Below are positions 5,441 to 11,328 of a stretch of DNA of 11,328 nucleotides, piece by piece. The notes beneath the pieces are model-generated. The model was not told the origin of the DNA, ran no database searches, and worked only from the letters and a program-made list of their open reading frames with translations. This DNA is from an uncultured Ruminococcus sp. (lineage in GTDB: Bacteria; Bacillota; Clostridia; Oscillospirales; Ruminococcaceae), in the NCBI GenBank assembly GCA_937942105.1, contig CALDFS010000251.1:1-11328 (forward strand), written 5' to 3'. Each line of letters opens with the position of its first letter. The stretch's first letter is position 1. Made by a program: the position numbers and the translations under genes.

Positions 5441-6358
5441 TCACCATTCCAAGATGCTGCGGCTAAGCTTCTTGTCGATATCGATTCGCGTCTGTTTGCA
5501 CTCCTTGGGATAATCCCGCCCTGCCTTGAACATGAAGCGGGGCAGCAGCCCCGAGCCAATCGGCAGCATAATTTTCAGCATGGACTGCGGGAATACAAAG
5601 TGCGTGCCGTGCTTATAAAGAAGCGTCACTGCCTCGCATTCGTGGGGAATAGCCTCAATACGCTTTTTCATCCTGCGGATATATTTGCAGGTGTCCCACA
5701 GCACATCATCCTCCGCACCCACAAAGATTATCTTTCCCTTGATTCTTTCCACCTTGATTTTTTCCTCTTCCCGAACAGGATGCCGCTTCTCCGACTCGTC
5801 AAACATAGGTCGGCTTGCAATTTTGTCGCCGCCTGCTTTGGAATCAGCCATGATATTCCGCCAGTATTCCGGGTGACGGTAGGCGTATGGCAGATAAGGC
5901 AAAGGTTTGCCCTGCCATGTCACGCTGGAGCCGTCGGACGGCCACTCCCTTGCACCGTCCCTGTTTCCACGATAGAAGCCCTCCATGATAAAATCCGACG
6001 GGGACAGAGCGATTGTCAGGGTGATATCGGTATAATAAGAAGCCGCCGCAAGAGCCATCATGCCGGTGGTGGATGCTCCCGCTATTCCGATTTTGCTATT
6101 TCCCTTTGCTTTCAGAACCTCTATCGCCCTGCCGAAGCGTTCAAGCGGGTATTCATGATGTCCGTAATCCTTCTTTGCAGGGGACATTGCCATAACATTA
6201 CAGCCCAGCCTGTGAAGCCACTTCACCCCGGATACCGCCATGCGGTCATCCGAGGAATCCCCCAGCATCACGATTACTGCCTTTTGGCTCGAAGCCGAAT
6301 CAGGGTAGTAAACCCCGTAAAAGCCGTCCTGCTCAGGGGTGAAATACTGCTTGTTCAT
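5441..6358 (-). CDS. Alpha/beta hydrolase (BAAT / acyl-CoA thioesterase-like)
   Basis: This is a 305-residue alpha/beta hydrolase without a signal peptide, so probably cytoplasmic. The nucleophile elbow is G-I-A-G-A-S-T-T-G (91-99) with Ser96. The likely acid is Asp217 or Asp218 in V-G-A-E-D-D, and the likely base is His253 in H-G-T-H-F. The order and spacing, with an insertion between about 120 and 200 carrying Y-R-H-P-E-Y-W, fit the C-terminal domain of the bile acid-CoA:amino acid N-acyltransferase / acyl-CoA thioester hydrolase group. The elbow reads G-x-S-x-T rather than G-x-S-x-G, which is unusual. The substrate is unknown: thioesters, acyl amides or esters are all possible. It lies 37 nt after the DUF454 gene in the same operon, with AAGGATGG upstream as a somewhat distant ribosome binding site. 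Confidence 0.82.
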   Translation of the reverse strand: MNKQYFTPEQDGFYGVYYPDSASSQKAVIVMLGDSSDDRMAVSGVKWLHRLGCNVMAMSPAKKDYGHHEYPLERFGRAIEVLKAKGNSKIGIAGASTTGMMALAAASYYTDITLTIALSPSDFIMEGFYRGNRDGAREWPSDGSSVTWQGKPLPYLPYAYRHPEYWRNIMADSKAGGDKIASRPMFDESEKRHPVREEEKIKVERIKGKIIFVGAEDDVLWDTCKYIRRMKKRIEAIPHECEAVTLLYKHGTHFVFPQSMLKIMLPIGSGLLPRFMFKAGRDYPKECKQTRIDIDKKLSRSILEW

Positions 6359-6395
6359 ACCGTTTTCCCATCCTTTCTAAAACCCGATATATCTA

Positions 6396-6797
6396 TCAGT
6401 TAATGCCGCCCTGCTCCGCACTCTGAATCGTCTTCACGCCGAACAGGAAATATACAATATGGCATACCCATACTATGCCAAGAATAACGCAGGGAACTAT
6501 CAAGCCCTTTCTAAGCATCATAAAGAACCCGAAGCCCATAAGCAAGGTTACAGGTATGATTATCCCCGCCTTTGTTTTAGCGGTCATGCCCTTTTTCTGC
6601 ACGAATGATTCAAGATTCTTTTTATATAGCGATGTCCCCACAAACCAGTCGTGCAGCTTCTTGGATGAATTTGCAAAGCAGAACACCGTCAGCAGGAAAA
6701 ACGGCACAGTCGGCAGAATCGGCAGAACTATGCCGACACAGCCTATTCCCAGTGAGATACAACCCACAATCAAAAACAGCAATCTTTTCAATCTCAT
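6396..6797 (-). CDS. DUF454 / YbaN-family inner membrane protein
   Basis: The 133-residue protein carries the family signature near its N-terminus: G-x-x-G-I-V-L-P-I-L-P-T-V-P-F-F-L-L (20-36), then C-F-A-N-S-S-K-K-L-H-D-W (40-51). Four hydrophobic helices are visible at about 5-28, 30-42, 76-94 and 98-119. The family is common in bacteria and its function is not established. The start ATG overlaps the stop of the preceding YgbA gene by 4 nt (ATGA), which indicates translational coupling, and GGAGAGG lies a few bases upstream. Confidence 0.9.
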   Translation of the reverse strand: MRLKRLLFLIVGCISLGIGCVGIVLPILPTVPFFLLTVFCFANSSKKLHDWFVGTSLYKKNLESFVQKKGMTAKTKAGIIIPVTLLMGFGFFMMLRKGLIVPCVILGIVWVCHIVYFLFGVKTIQSAEQGGIN

Positions 6798-7135
6798 ATC
6801 TGCCTCTCCAATCTTCGTTTTTCTTTCTTCGTTTCAATTACATGGCGGAGCGCCGCCACAGGGTGATGAAAAATCATTCGCGGACCTGAAAATCGCATTA
6901 CCTTGCGTATCTTCTCGCGCATTTCCGGCTTGTAGCAGTGAACCTTGCAGTTTGAGCAGAAGGTTTTCGTCTCCATAAAGGGGCATTTGTCACTGCGCTG
7001 TCTGGCGTAATCGTTCAGCGCAGCACATTCGGGGCAGAGTGTGCCTTTTGTTCCGTGATTTTTCCTGCAATACAGTGCTATCATCTGGGATACCATCCGC
7101 TTTTCACGCTCCCGCTTGCTTTCAATGCTTCTCAT
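6794..7135 (-). CDS. ygbA: YgbA-like protein, nitrous oxide-stimulated promoter family
   Basis: This 113-residue protein matches the YgbA family (PF11756 type) over its whole length. It opens with basic residues and has M-I-A-L-Y-C-R-K-N-H-G (18-28), L-C-P-E-C-A-A-L (33-40), Y-A-R-Q-R, K-C-P (50-52) and F-C-S-N-C-K-V-H-C-Y (59-68). Seven cysteines (23, 34, 37, 51, 60, 63, 67), two pairs in C-x2-C spacing, suggest metal or iron-sulfur binding (inference). In Escherichia coli ygbA belongs to the NO-responsive NsrR regulon; its biochemical role is not firmly known. Here its ATG overlaps the stop of the second ABC gene by one base (TGATG), so its synthesis is tied to that of the exporter. AAGGA lies upstream at normal spacing. 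Confidence 0.9.
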   Translation of the reverse strand: MRSIESKREREKRMVSQMIALYCRKNHGTKGTLCPECAALNDYARQRSDKCPFMETKTFCSNCKVHCYKPEMREKIRKVMRFSGPRMIFHHPVAALRHVIETKKEKRRLERQI

Positions 7136-8793
7136 CAGCTCATCCTTCCGTTCTCAACCGAGTAGACTTTATCGGCTATCCGCATGGTGGACTGGCGGTG
7201 CGATACTAAAAGCACTGTCCTATCCTCCTTTTCCTCTTTCAGAGCCTTCAGGATGACCGCCTCGTTCAGACTGTCAAGGTTGCTTGTGGGTTCATCTAAA
7301 AGCAGGAACGGCGCATTATGCAAAAATGCCCGCGCAAGCCCCAGCCGCTGACGTTCCCCGCCGGATAGGGTATCGCCCAGCTCGCCGACCGGCGTATCGT
7401 AGCCATCGGGGAGCGACATTATAAATTCATGTATTGAAGCCTTTTTGCAGGCGGCAACGATTTCATCATCCGAAGCGTCAAGCTTGGCAATTCTTAAGTT
7501 GTTGCGTATGTTGTCGTGGAACAGGTGAGTCTCCTGAGTTACAAAGCTCTCCATATTCCTAAGGTTTTCGGTGTTGATTCGGGATATTTCCTTGTCGGAG
7601 ACGGAGACGCGACCCTTTCCTACCTTCCAGAACCTCATAAAAAGCTTTAACAGCGTGGATTTTCCGCTTCCGCTTCTGCCCACAATGCCGATGATTTTCT
7701 GCTCGGGGATATCTATGGAGAAATCATCAAGGATGGGCGTATCTCCGTAAGAGAATGTCACCCTATCTGCGCTTGCACCGGTGAAGCTGACTTCATCCTG
7801 TCCGCTGACCTCATCAACAACCGGGGTTTCGTCCAATATATCCAGTACACGGTTTCCTGCGGCAAGAGTGCTTTGCAGGGTGCTTCCCAGCGCCGCAAGT
7901 GCGGAGACAGGACCGAAGGAGGAAAACAGCGCAAGGGTGGGTATCAGCACGCCATCGAATCCCACAAGCCCTTTCAGATACAGCCCCGCCGCCGCGAACA
8001 GCATGGCAAGGTCGAATATAAGAATTATCATGCCGGTTACGGCGGAATTTCTTCCTGATACCCGCTTCAAGCGCTCCTCATCGCCTGCAAGACCGTCGGT
8101 GCGGGCGTTAAGCTCGTTAAGGCGGTTTTCACCCTGACCGTACTGCAAAAGCTCGGGAAGCCCGCGCAGTGAATCCAGCAAAAATGCGGAAAGCTCGCCG
8201 GATTTGGTGCGGAAGCGCAATCCGTCATCTCCGCTTGCTTTAGATACCGCCAGCGGCACAACTATTCCCACCACAAGATATGCCGCCAGAGCAAGCATCC
8301 CCAGCGCCCAGTGGTAGCATCCTATAAATATGCACATGATGATTGTGAACAAAAGTGCTATCGCCGCCGGCGAGATGGTGTGGGCGTAGAATACCTCCAA
8401 CAGCTCAATATCCGAGGTGATGATGTTGATAAGGTCTCCCTTGTCCCGCCCCTCTAACTTTGCAGGGCAGAGTCTGCGCAGTGCGCTGAACACCCTGTCG
8501 CGTATCAGCGCGAGCAGTTTGAACGCGATAAAATGGTTGCACGCCTGCTCACCGTATCTGAGTCCCGCCCTCAAAAGTGCGAACACCAATACACAGGCAA
8601 ACACTATTCCCAAGGACAGTGGGGCGTTTATCCCCAACAGCTTCAAAACGGCAAATCCGCCGAAAATTGTTATGAACGTGGCGCAAAGATGCCCTAAAAG
8701 ACCCATTGTAATCGCCAGAGCCATATATCCCGCCAAAGGACGAACCAGCCCGATAAGGCTTCTCATAACCGCAAAACCATTTCTTTTCTTCAT
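7135..8793 (-). CDS. ABC exporter half-transporter, CydC-like (permease-ATPase fusion)
   Basis: The 552-residue protein has an N-terminal six-helix exporter domain (about 15-310) and a C-terminal nucleotide-binding domain. The ATPase motifs are complete: Walker A G-R-S-G-S-G-K-S-T (372-380), Q-loop Gln420, signature L-S-G-G-E (476-480), Walker B F-L-L-L-D-E (496-501) and switch His532. It pairs with the gene before it, with a 4-nt ATGA overlap, so the two most likely form a heterodimer. The layout and sequence feel resemble the CydDC group, whose E. coli members export cysteine and glutathione. The cargo of this pair is not shown by the sequence, and database entries for such proteins often use vague names such as amino acid ABC transporter. 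Confidence 0.87.
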   Translation of the reverse strand: MKKRNGFAVMRSLIGLVRPLAGYMALAITMGLLGHLCATFITIFGGFAVLKLLGINAPLSLGIVFACVLVFALLRAGLRYGEQACNHFIAFKLLALIRDRVFSALRRLCPAKLEGRDKGDLINIITSDIELLEVFYAHTISPAAIALLFTIIMCIFIGCYHWALGMLALAAYLVVGIVVPLAVSKASGDDGLRFRTKSGELSAFLLDSLRGLPELLQYGQGENRLNELNARTDGLAGDEERLKRVSGRNSAVTGMIILIFDLAMLFAAAGLYLKGLVGFDGVLIPTLALFSSFGPVSALAALGSTLQSTLAAGNRVLDILDETPVVDEVSGQDEVSFTGASADRVTFSYGDTPILDDFSIDIPEQKIIGIVGRSGSGKSTLLKLFMRFWKVGKGRVSVSDKEISRINTENLRNMESFVTQETHLFHDNIRNNLRIAKLDASDDEIVAACKKASIHEFIMSLPDGYDTPVGELGDTLSGGERQRLGLARAFLHNAPFLLLDEPTSNLDSLNEAVILKALKEEKEDRTVLLVSHRQSTMRIADKVYSVENGRMS

Positions 8794-10526
8794 TGCATAT
8801 CACTGTCCTTTCCAAAGCTTTCAAGCGACTGCTGAGCGTCCCACAGCTTTTTATATACGCCGTGATTTTTGAGCAGATCTTCATGACTGCCGCTTTCTGC
8901 GATTATGCCACGCTCCATCACGTAGATTTTATCCGCGCCCACAACGTTCGCAAGCCGGTGGGAAATGAGAATCACCGTTTTCTGCCTTGCAAGCTCGTGA
9001 ATCCTTTCCATGATGTCGTTTTCACTCTCCACATCGATGTTTGATGTGGCTTCGTCAAAGATATATACAGGGCTGTCGTGCAAAAGCGCCCTTGCAAGCG
9101 CAAGCCGCTGACATTGACCGCCGGAAAGGTTGCCGCCCTTTTCCTGAAGCATTGTATCAAGACCTTGTTCGCCGCGCAAAAAGTCTGCCAAGCGAACCTG
9201 TTCAAGAGCTTTCCACATTGCATTGTCGTCGGCGTTCGGTTTACCCATTTGCAGATTGTCCCGCACAGTTCCTTTGAACAAATAGCTCTGATGCCCGATA
9301 TATGTAAGCTTCTCCATCAATCCACTCTCGTCGATTTCCCGAAGCTCCCTTCCGCCGACGGTTACTGACCCGCCATATCCCTTATTCCTGCCAAGCAGGA
9401 TAGAAGCAACGGTGGATTTTCCGCATCCCGATTCGCCGACAATCGCGGTAAAGCTCCCCGCCGGGAAGGTAAGGTCTGCGCCGTGCAGAATCTCCCGCTC
9501 CGGCTCGTAGGAATATGTAATATCTTTGCATACGATATCCCCGTCAGGGCAGGAAAGGCTTTTGCGCTCCGGCACAGGCAGATCCAGCAGCTTAAATATC
9601 TTATCGCTTGCCGCCATGCCGTTCATGGCAATATGGAAAAACGAGCCGAGCTGGCGCATAGGAAGGAAGAAATCCGCCGCCAGAAGAATTATCATCAGAC
9701 ATCCTGTAAGAGTAACATGGCCGGAGCGGTACTGAGTCGCGGCAAGAATAACGCCCAGTGCCGCACCGCCATAGGCGATAAAATCCATAATAGTTATCGA
9801 ATTGAGCTGCATGGTCAGCACCTTCATGGTGATTTTGCGGAACTTCTCCGCCTCCGCGTTCATCTCACGGTGCTTAAAACCGTCCGCTTGATAGATTTTC
9901 AGGGTTGTAAGCCCCTGCAAATTTTCCAGGAAGGTATCTCCCAGAGCGGTATATTGACCCCAGTATTTGCTAAGAAGCTTTTTTGCCCATGTCTGAACCG
10001 CCGCGATAGCCACAGGAATCAGCGGCACGCATATCAGAAGAACAATAGCCGACGGCAGATTGACAAAGCTAAGGTAGATAAACAAGGTCAGCGGCGCAAG
10101 CATTGCATAGAAAAACTGCGGCAGATACGCCCCGAAGTAGGTTTCAAGCTGATCTACGCCCTCAACCGATACCTGAATCACCTCGGAGGTCTTAACATTT
10201 TCTTGGTAAGCAGTGCCTAACTGAAGGAACTTAAAAAATATCTTCTCCCGAAGCGTTCTTTTCACCGCCTTTGAGGAAAGATATCCCATGCGCGAAGCTC
10301 CCAGTGTACATATAAACCGCACCGCAAGGCAGACCGCCGCAACCGCTCCCATGACTGCCAGCCGCCGGGAATCTGTATCCCCGGAAAACAGCCCCGCAAG
10401 AAACGAGGCTATGGCGGTCATCAAAATCATATTTGCCGCCAACGAGCACCATTGCAGAGCCACATTCGCGGCGATGTACTTTTTGCTTTCGCCGACCGTG
10501 TTGATCAGGCGTTTGTTTATCATCAT
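8790..10526 (-). CDS. ABC exporter half-transporter, CydD-like (permease-ATPase fusion)
   Basis: First gene of the operon, encoding 578 residues. A transmembrane exporter domain spans about 15-310, with helices near 20-45, 57-75, 135-155, 160-178, 245-263 and 273-290. The ATPase follows: Walker A G-E-S-G-C-G-K-S-T (364-372), Q-loop Gln413, signature N-L-S-G-G-Q-C-Q-R (466-474), Walker B V-Y-I-F-D-E-A (487-493) and switch His523. Both this and the partner have a full set of catalytic residues, so two active ATP sites are expected, unlike many asymmetric heterodimers. GAGAGG (10536-10541) is 9 nt ahead of the first ATG. A second ATG follows directly and would change the product by one residue. 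The leader upstream is long and structured. Confidence 0.88.
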   Translation of the reverse strand: MMINKRLINTVGESKKYIAANVALQWCSLAANMILMTAIASFLAGLFSGDTDSRRLAVMGAVAAVCLAVRFICTLGASRMGYLSSKAVKRTLREKIFFKFLQLGTAYQENVKTSEVIQVSVEGVDQLETYFGAYLPQFFYAMLAPLTLFIYLSFVNLPSAIVLLICVPLIPVAIAAVQTWAKKLLSKYWGQYTALGDTFLENLQGLTTLKIYQADGFKHREMNAEAEKFRKITMKVLTMQLNSITIMDFIAYGGAALGVILAATQYRSGHVTLTGCLMIILLAADFFLPMRQLGSFFHIAMNGMAASDKIFKLLDLPVPERKSLSCPDGDIVCKDITYSYEPEREILHGADLTFPAGSFTAIVGESGCGKSTVASILLGRNKGYGGSVTVGGRELREIDESGLMEKLTYIGHQSYLFKGTVRDNLQMGKPNADDNAMWKALEQVRLADFLRGEQGLDTMLQEKGGNLSGGQCQRLALARALLHDSPVYIFDEATSNIDVESENDIMERIHELARQKTVILISHRLANVVGADKIYVMERGIIAESGSHEDLLKNHGVYKKLWDAQQSLESFGKDSDMQ

Positions 10527-10547
10527 ATCCGTTATCCTCTCTTATCC

Positions 10548-10635
10548 CAGCGCAAAGAACACCGTGTTAAAATCGGGGTATCAGCCTGTGCATACCGAGA
10601 ATAAGCTCTTCGGTTATCACAGGCTAACTGCGCTG
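10548..10635 (-). promoter_or_regulatory. Structured leader RNA of the ABC operon
   Basis: Within the predicted leader, of about 150 nt, a stem closes over an inner hairpin. CAGCGCA pairs with TGCGCTG (10629-10635 with 10548-10554). Inside it AGCCTGTG pairs with CACAGGCT (10583-10590 with 10618-10625), extended by AT-ACCGA/TCGGTAT with one bulge on each side. The closing stem ends about seven bases before the ribosome binding site, so folding could control translation of the first ABC gene. No known riboswitch consensus was recognised. It may be a new cis-acting element or only a stable leader. Confidence 0.5.
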
Positions 10636-10655
10636 CAAAATGAAAGCAGCCGCTT

Positions 10656-10671
10656 GTTAGCGACTGCTAAC
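10656..10671 (-). promoter_or_regulatory. Putative operator GTTAGC-N4-GCTAAC
   Basis: A perfect 6-bp inverted repeat with a 4-bp centre lies about 5-20 bp downstream of the expected transcription start, an ideal place for a repressor. A further half-site GCTAAC occurs at 10623-10628. The 16-bp size fits a MarR- or TetR-type dimer, but no such regulator gene is present in the window. Confidence 0.55.
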
Positions 10672-10682
10672 TTGATACTATA

Positions 10683-10711
10683 GTTATAGCACACAAACAC
10701 CCTTTTGTCAA
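10683..10711 (-). promoter_or_regulatory. Promoter of the ABC-YgbA operon
   Basis: On the - strand TTGACA (10711-10706) and TATAAC (10688-10683) are separated by 17 bp, close to the sigma-A consensus. It is the only well-formed promoter between the upstream terminator and the first ABC gene, and the close packing of the six genes suggests that it drives them all. Confidence 0.75.
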
Positions 10712-10737
10712 TAAGGCTTGGCGGATTTTTGCGGAGA

Positions 10738-10775
10738 CTAAAACAGAGCCGATTATTAATGACACGGCTCTGTTC
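10738..10775 (-). terminator. Terminator of the upstream ABC gene
   Basis: AACAGAGCCG (10742-10751) and CGGCTCTGTT (10765-10774) form a perfect 10-bp stem with a 13-nt loop. On the - strand the stem runs straight into TTTTAG. It starts about 12 nt after the stop codon of the partial ABC gene and separates it from the downstream operon promoter. Confidence 0.85.
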
Positions 10776-10786
10776 TGTATATTTTC

Positions 10787-11328
10787 TTACCCGATTGCCC
10801 AATTCTGACTTTGCGTTTGCAGCTTCACCATGCGGGAATAGATTCCGTTTTGCCGGATAAGCTCATCAGGTCTGCCCTGCTCCGCAACCGTTCCGTCCGA
10901 CAAAACAACTATTTTATCCGCCCCGGCAACGGTTCGCATACGGTGCGCAATCAGAAGCACGGTTTTATTTTTGATAAGCCGTGAAAGAGCGGTCTGAATG
11001 GCGGTTTCGTTCTCAACATCAAGGCTTGCAGTGGCTTCGTCCAGAAGGATGATGGGTGCGTCCTTCAAAAACGCGCGCGCTATTGAAATGCGCTGGCGTT
11101 CTCCGCCTGAAAGCGCGCTTCCGTTTTCGCCGATATTGCTCTGCCATTTATCGGGTAGCTTTTCGACAAACTCCTCGCAGTTTGCAAGCCTTGCCGCTTC
11201 CATAACCTCCTCGTCGGTAGCGTTCTTTCTGCCTATTCTTATGTTCTCCATGACGGTGTTGTTGAACAGGGTGACATCCTGGAAGACGATTGAGAACGCT
11301 GTCAGTAATTGCTCGGGGTCAACCGACT
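10787..11328 (-). CDS. ABC exporter, C-terminal ATPase part (cut by window edge)
   Basis: The reading frame is open to the window edge, so only the last 180 or so residues are seen and the true start lies outside. Visible are the Q-loop region I-V-F-Q-D-V-T-L-F, signature L-S-G-G-E-R-Q-R, Walker B I-I-L-L-D-E-A-T-A-S-L-D, and the switch motif I-A-H-R-M-R-T-V. Walker A and the membrane domain are beyond the edge. The sequence style is that of exporter ATPases of the MsbA/IrtAB-like type. The ATG at 11251 is internal (M-E-N-I-R-I-G-R) and not a start. The gene lies on the same strand as the CydDC-like pair but is separately terminated. Confidence 0.9.
   Translation of the reverse strand, partial: SVDPEQLLTAFSIVFQDVTLFNNTVMENIRIGRKNATDEEVMEAARLANCEEFVEKLPDKWQSNIGENGSALSGGERQRISIARAFLKDAPIILLDEATASLDVENETAIQTALSRLIKNKTVLLIAHRMRTVAGADKIVVLSDGTVAEQGRPDELIRQNGIYSRMVKLQTQSQNWAIG

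Noticed and set aside
5411..6403. Long open frame of 330 codons on the + strand
   Set aside because: It is antisense to the hydrolase gene, has no ribosome binding site, and has a His/Arg/Cys-rich shadow composition.
9483..10220. Open frame of 245 codons on the + strand
   Set aside because: It is antisense to the CydD-like ABC gene, which has all its ATPase motifs. The open frame is a by-product of codon bias.
10548..10635. Assignment of the leader to a known riboswitch such as a guanidine class
   Set aside because: The conserved loop sequences of the known classes I could recall are not present.

Overview
The window looks like a chromosomal stretch from a Gram-positive anaerobe of the class Clostridia (gut Oscillospiraceae/Lachnospiraceae type). 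This rests on AGGAG/GGAGG ribosome binding sites, sigma-A type promoters (TTGACA-N17-TATAAC and similar), the HxlR, AlbA_2 and YgbA families present, and a Gram-positive style lipoprotein. No rRNA, tRNA, CRISPR array or intact insertion sequence was seen.

The left part (1-4650) is AT-richer and all genes are on the + strand. In order: an HxlR-type regulator (54-386); an AlbA_2/Schlafen-like regulator with an ATPase-like and a winged-helix domain (754-2112); the decayed remnant of a small membrane protein gene (2441-2829) with a further gene fragment behind it (to 2936); a lipoprotein (2996-3766); a 27-residue membrane peptide (3804-3887); and a Nudix hydrolase (4167-4592) with its own promoter and terminator. 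Three copies of a degenerate 64-75 bp repeat ending in a 12-bp hairpin (565-628, 2101-2173, 3876-3950) lie in the same orientation, two of them containing the last codons of the gene before them. The left part therefore looks cassette-like. It is accessory in character, with clear gene decay.

The right part (4663-11328) is GC-richer and all genes are on the - strand. A well-formed promoter at 10683-10711, with a GTTAGC-N4-GCTAAC operator just downstream and a structured leader of about 150 nt, drives a tight operon: two half-transporter ABC exporter genes of CydDC-like layout (10526 to 7135), a YgbA-type cysteine-rich protein of the nitrous-oxide-stimulated promoter family, a DUF454/YbaN membrane protein, an alpha/beta hydrolase resembling the BAAT/acyl-CoA thioesterase group, and a six-helix membrane protein. 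The first four genes overlap by 1-4 nt, the last two follow within 37-45 nt, and a hairpin at 4655-4691 ends the operon. Upstream and separately terminated is the 3' part of another ABC exporter gene (10787-11328), cut by the window edge.

Most likely the right half is an export operon tied to redox or nitrosative stress (inference from the CydDC-like pair plus YgbA). The left half is a patchwork of small regulatory or mobile genes and remnants separated by the hairpin repeat. The least explained items are that repeat, the phased repeats at the AlbA_2 promoter, and the folded leader of the ABC operon.
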